Below, in pieces: positions 61,701 through 64,000 of a DNA stretch of 64,000 nt; position 1 is the first letter of the stretch, and every line of letters begins with the position of its first letter. Position numbers and translations under genes: made by a program. The DNA comes from Fistularia commersonii. Lineage: Eukaryota > Chordata > Actinopteri > Syngnathiformes > Fistulariidae. The notes beneath the pieces were generated by a model. It worked only from the letters and a program-made list of their open reading frames with translations, searched no databases and was not told the DNA's origin. Location: contig JBBMNZ010000007.1 of the NCBI GenBank assembly GCA_037954325.1, positions 13,555,001 through 13,619,000 of the forward strand, written 5' to 3'.

Positions 61701-64000
61701 ATCTGCAAGTCATAATGGATTAAATCAAGCGACCATAGCTCATAAGCTATGTACGAACTCAACCATACATTCCTGTCACATGTTTCAAATGCAGCATGAA
61801 ATAATAAGTTTCAGTCTCCTGAGGCGTCGTCAAACTTCAAACTGTGTTAATAAAAGTAGAGAATCTATTTCAGTCCTTCCTTACATCACAAGCCGCCGCC
61901 TCATTTTGACCTTTATTCTAGTGATCGGCACCCTGATATGGGCCTGCGAGGGCTGCTGCATTGTGCTCTAAAACCAATCCAGTAAGAGCAGATTGAGTAA
62001 AGACTAGAACATTTTAACATGCCTGGCCAGAAAGAATCAATATGCAGCAGTCCACCGGGGGGAAACACTTAGCTCCACATTTTCGAGGCTCTCTGTGTGT
62101 CTTCATTGCCGCGTATAAACCGGAATAAGATGACAAAGAAGCAGATGCCGTGAATACGGGCGGCTACGTGGAACAGACAAGAATCTGCTTGCCAGTCAGG
62201 ATTTCCGGAAGCCAAATTTGTTCATTGTGTCTTTTCTAAATAAAGAAATTGCTGGTTAATTTTTTTTCCCCCATTTATCTCCTGGACTGTTAAGTTTCCA
62301 TCAATGAAGCGCAGCAGAAAAAAAGCTCCTGTAGATGCTGCTGCAGTTATGAGGGCTTTGCTCTCCATGAGTCGCACCAAATCAGACTGATCACTCTTGG
62401 CATGCACAATTGGTTTGACTTCATTGTCCTCCCACTCCGCTGTTACTGTTTGTGTCAGAGATGAGCATGTCCTACGTGTGGTTGTGTGTGTGTGTGTTTG
62501 GCAATAAATATAATTTGCCGTGGTAGTAGAATATGTCATGATACTTTTATTGACCTATTACTGTTATAAGCTGTGTTTTAATCCTCATAAGAAGTGTTTG
62601 TGTGCTGAATCCTTGACACTGTTACAATTACTTATGTAGTTTTTGGTGTTCTATCATGTCCATATTGGGTGTTCTTGTTTGGTGGTTGCAAGTGTGTGTG
62701 TGTGTGTGTGTGCACGCACAAACATATACAGTTGTGCCTGGCTGTGACTTATCTGTATGTCGCTCTTGCCTTTCTGCACATCCAGGGAAGTAACGTGATG
62801 GAGGACCAGGATCTCAGAGACATTGGGATCACTGACCCTGGACACAGAAAGAAAATCCTCCACGCAGCACGCAGCTTGCCCAAGGTACTTATCATCAAGA
62901 CTGTACCTTAGCATTGTAGCGAACAGATTAGAGATTGTACACATTTGAGATTTGCTGCAGTGAAGGCAGCAGTGTGTCCCTGCTTGTGCTGTATCGTTCA
63001 ATTCAATGGCAGTTCTCTAGAGTTGAAATCTTTTTGATGGAGTGGAAGAAGAAAACAACTTGTAGACACATTCATGGCTTGACAACATTAATAAGTCTAT
63101 GGATTTTCACATTTTCAAGACTGGTTCTTGTAGTTTACTTTAGAGCCAGAATGATTAGTTGATTTGATACAAACTAGAGTCATCATCAACTGTAATTTGT
63201 AAATTAAAGTGAATCATCATTTTAAAGAATAAAGCAAGTACTGGCTGATTTAGCTTACTGAATATGAACGCTTCCTAGTTGCTTTGGACGTCTGGCCCCA
63301 AAAATGTCTGTTGGGCCCTGGCTGGAAACTTACACTTCATGTTTGGGCTGGTCTTGGACTGACCTATTAGTAATTGTATTCTTCAGTACCACTCATTCAG
63401 TACCATATATTGGGAGGGTCTTTGCAATTTCAGCAGCATGATTGCCTTGGCAAATTGCTTTTGGGGTTTGTCCATCGAGGCAGAATATAAGCAGTCCTGA
63501 GAAATAATGTAAAGGGTCTTTTGTTGTATCAGAGGCAGCAACATGACATTTTCCTCCCATATGGCACAACAATCTTAATAATGTTTTTTTGTGGAAAACG
63601 GTAGTATAGATGCATCACCATACTATAAGCTGATGTTTTCACTCTCAGTTTGAGTTCGAATTTTAGGCTTATTTTAAAAAAGATTATAGTAATTTGAAAA
63701 CATTATATTTGGTCCTTCGGGTTGCTATGAACCAAGGTATTTAAGGATGTCCTCAAAAAAACAAACAAAATAAAAAAACAAACAAGATTTGGGGATATTT
63801 TCCATTGTTAAGGATTCAACTGATAAGGAAAATATTTGTCGTCATTAATGTTTCTAGTTTTTCACCAAGAGCTTAGACGCTTTTTAGATATCATGCAGAT
63901 CGGAGGGGCAGAGCACAAGCCATGTCTCACAGAAAATGAACCTCTGCTTGTTATCGTTGAAGTTTTTTGAAAATGCAGCAACCAGTCCTTGAAAGTGCTT
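38383..64000 (+). CDS. anks1a: ANKS1A-like adaptor (Odin), partial: linker and first SAM domain
   Basis: Four coding exons are visible: 38383-38652, 49329-49392, 57979-58094 and 62786-62884. Phases fit exactly, giving 183 codons. The order is a Ser-rich linker (TRSLSKSDSDLLASP, SMSNCSSG, MPSFASEWDE), IEKIMNLIGAGIETSKDKQ, then SAM domain 1 (VGEWLEHVGLPQYESKFLLN, GFDDLRFM, GSNVMEDQDLRDIGITDPGH, AARSLPK). It continues beyond the window, where SAM2 and PTB are expected. The SAM residues FLLNGFDD, LRDIGI-DP and AARSLPK favour ANKS1A over ANKS1B, and synteny with snrpc and ilrun agrees. In mammals ANKS1A binds Eph receptors through SAM and PTB domains and modulates receptor stability and trafficking. 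Oddities: an in-frame stop lies before the first ATG, no ankyrin exons were seen upstream, and an internal alternative start lies at 57,888. Confidence 0.88.
45738..45856 (-). mobile_element. SINE fragment with tRNA-like head
   Basis: On the minus strand it reads GGGGGTGGCATGATGGCACA, then GTGGTAAGTACAGC and TTCCTGGTTCAATCCTG. This gives a recognisable B-box-like GGTTCAATCC, with a start like the 53.3-kb copy (GATGGTGCAGTGG). It is truncated soon after the head. Confidence 0.6.
48035..48051. repeat. Poly-G tract, 17 bases
   Basis: An uninterrupted run of G inside the anks1a intron, on the coding strand. The length may be inexact because homopolymers this long are error-prone in assembly. Confidence 0.9.
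49329..49392 (+). CDS. anks1a: anks1a coding exon (pre-SAM helix)
   Basis: Acceptor TCTCCTATTCAG|ATTGAG and donor AACTCAG|GTAATG. 64 bp, entering in phase 0 and leaving in phase 1. It codes IEKIMNLIGAGIETSKDKQN plus Ser and one base of Asp. It corresponds to IEKIMSSIGEGIDFSQE in the human protein as recalled. Confidence 0.9.
49868..49899. repeat. Perfect inverted repeat, 13-bp arms
   Basis: Arms TCGATGCCAGCTG and CAGCTGGCATCGA with a 6-base spacer (ACAGGC). The left arm sits in a short direct duplication (AGTCGATGCC twice, from about 49,856). Confidence 0.9.
50433..50461. repeat. Perfect inverted repeat, 12-bp arms
   Basis: Arms TACTGTATATGA and TCATATACAGTA around ATTTA. AT-rich. No longer flanking complementarity was seen. 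Confidence 0.88.
53313..53621 (+). mobile_element. DANA/V-SINE-like element
   Basis: The head reads GATGGTGCAGTGGTGAATGC, then CTCCGCTTCACAGCAAGAAG and GTCCCTGGTTGATTC (degenerate tRNA-like A and B regions). The centre has GTGTGGAGTTGGCATGTTCT, CC, CCAAAAACATGCAG and GAATGGTTGTTTGTCTCTAT. The tail has GACAGCCAGGATAGGCTCCA, then GCAGGATAAGCGG and an ATGGATGGAT end. It is the best preserved of the SINEs here. Confidence 0.7.
56086..56191. repeat. (GT)n and (GA)n microsatellites
   Basis: GT units at 56,086-56,110 and GA units at 56,173-56,191, separated by G-rich purine sequence. Confidence 0.93.
56400..57887 (+). promoter_or_regulatory. Candidate internal promoter and 5' leader for short anks1a form
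   Basis: GC content and CpG rise compared with the surrounding intron. The stretch contains a 19-codon upstream ORF (56,838-56,897), a 76-codon ORF (56,908-57,138), and a donor-like GGA|GTAAGG at 57,118. An acceptor-like CCCCTGCAG at 57,719-57,727 and an ORF overlapping the 57,888 start in another frame follow. This layout fits an untranslated first exon plus leader feeding the ATG at 57,888. There is no TATA box, and the transcription start was not located. The claim is inference. Confidence 0.4.
57888..58094 (+). CDS. anks1a: anks1a alternative first coding exon (AIDA-1-like N-terminus)
   Basis: ATG at 57,888, directly followed by a second ATG, opens 69 codons without a break into the SAM exon. 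The N-terminus MMWQCHVSSSECRCYRLNGF, then SLLKRFPL, closely resembles the start of the short AIDA-1 isoforms of human ANKS1B that I recall (MMWQCHLS, with SLLKRFPL). Homology at the protein level, not just an open frame, argues that it is translated. Such a form would lack everything before the first SAM domain. Confidence 0.75.
57979..58094 (+). CDS. anks1a: anks1a SAM exon, long-form boundaries
   Basis: Internal acceptor CTTCCCTCTCTCGGCAG|ATGGGG at 57,978/57,979. Entering in phase 1 from the 49,392 donor it restores Asp (G|AT) and reads DGACGKALDQPVGEWLEHVG through GFDDLRFM. Donor CATG|GTGAGT, phase 0. It is nested inside the alternative exon that starts upstream. Confidence 0.87.
58719..58767. 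repeat. (AC)n microsatellite followed by TA units
   Basis: About 24 AC units, then AAACACACATATATATAT. Confidence 0.96.
62691..62711. repeat. (GT)n microsatellite
   Basis: A short GT run about 75 bp upstream of the SAM exon acceptor at 62,785. Confidence 0.9.
62786..62884 (+). CDS. anks1a: anks1a coding exon (second half of SAM1)
   Basis: Acceptor GCACATCCAG|GGAAGTAAC and donor CCCAAG|GTACTT. 99 bp, phase 0 at both ends. It codes GSNVMEDQDLRDIGITDPGH, then RKKILHAARSLPK, the C-terminal helix of the SAM domain. Confidence 0.95.
62885..64000 (+). other. anks1a intron, runs off the window
   Basis: AT-rich with no further ANKS1 exon seen. The second SAM domain should lie to the right of the window. 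Confidence 0.75.

Larger units (their letters stand above)
58095..62785 (+). other. anks1a intron (4.7 kb)
   Basis: It starts with a C-rich, CT-rich stretch (58,245-58,320), then contains a long CA repeat and AT-rich DNA. Nothing else was recognised. Confidence 0.8.

Noticed and set aside
61734..61751. CATAGCT-CATA-AGCTATG palindrome
   Set aside because: Seven-base arms are expected by chance in AT-rich DNA of this length.
1..64000. CRISPR arrays, tRNA or rRNA genes, viral integrations
   Set aside because: No regularly spaced direct repeats, no intact cloverleaf beyond SINE heads, no rRNA signature and no viral protein motifs were seen.

Overview
The window is vertebrate nuclear DNA, almost certainly from a ray-finned (teleost) fish. 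Genes are split by long GT-AG introns. The dispersed repeats are teleost types: a non-LTR LINE that looks RTE-like, tRNA-derived SINEs including DANA/V-SINE-like copies, and a short hAT-like element. CA, TA and GA microsatellites are frequent. No prokaryotic gene arrangement, CRISPR array or phage is present. The gene set matches part of human 6p21.31 (ILRUN, SNRPC, ANKS1A).

Layout. (1) 5,515-12,632, minus strand: ilrun (C6orf106), complete in five coding exons, 283 aa. The flank at 1-5,514 is 3' UTR plus downstream DNA, and the 3' end of the transcript could not be placed. (2) 12,633-14,876: divergent promoter interval between ilrun and snrpc, holding CRE and CCAAT boxes and a 343-bp hAT-like element with a near-perfect 8-bp target duplication. 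(3) 14,877-19,408, plus strand: snrpc (U1 snRNP protein C), complete in six coding exons, 148 aa. (4) 19,409-38,228: intergenic, with two decayed LINE copies (19,990-22,672 and 28,505-30,000) and SINE relics, and no convincing gene. (5) 38,229 to the window end, plus strand: the SAM-domain part of an ANKS1-family gene, best matched to anks1a (Odin). Four consecutive coding exons are visible and the gene runs off the right edge before the second SAM and PTB domains.

Most interesting signals. The first anks1a exon seen (38,229-38,652) has an in-frame stop upstream of its ATG, and I saw no ankyrin-repeat exon in the 18 kb between snrpc and it. This copy may therefore make only forms that lack the ankyrin repeats. 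The SAM exon appears to be used in two ways. A splice acceptor at 57,978/57,979 keeps the long frame open, while 91 bp upstream an ATG opens the same frame with an N-terminus resembling the AIDA-1 short forms of ANKS1B, behind a leader-like region with small upstream ORFs. Two TCACGTGA boxes lie in ilrun intron 1. Two clean hairpins lie in the anks1a intron.

The genes do not form an operon or one pathway. ILRUN is a UBA-like/NBR1-like regulator of antiviral and inflammatory transcription and of lipid output. U1C is a core splicing factor that supports 5' splice-site recognition. ANKS1A is an adaptor for Eph and other receptor tyrosine kinases. Their adjacency reflects conserved vertebrate synteny. 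All exon coordinates come from reading splice sites and frames by eye, and no alignment or database search was run.
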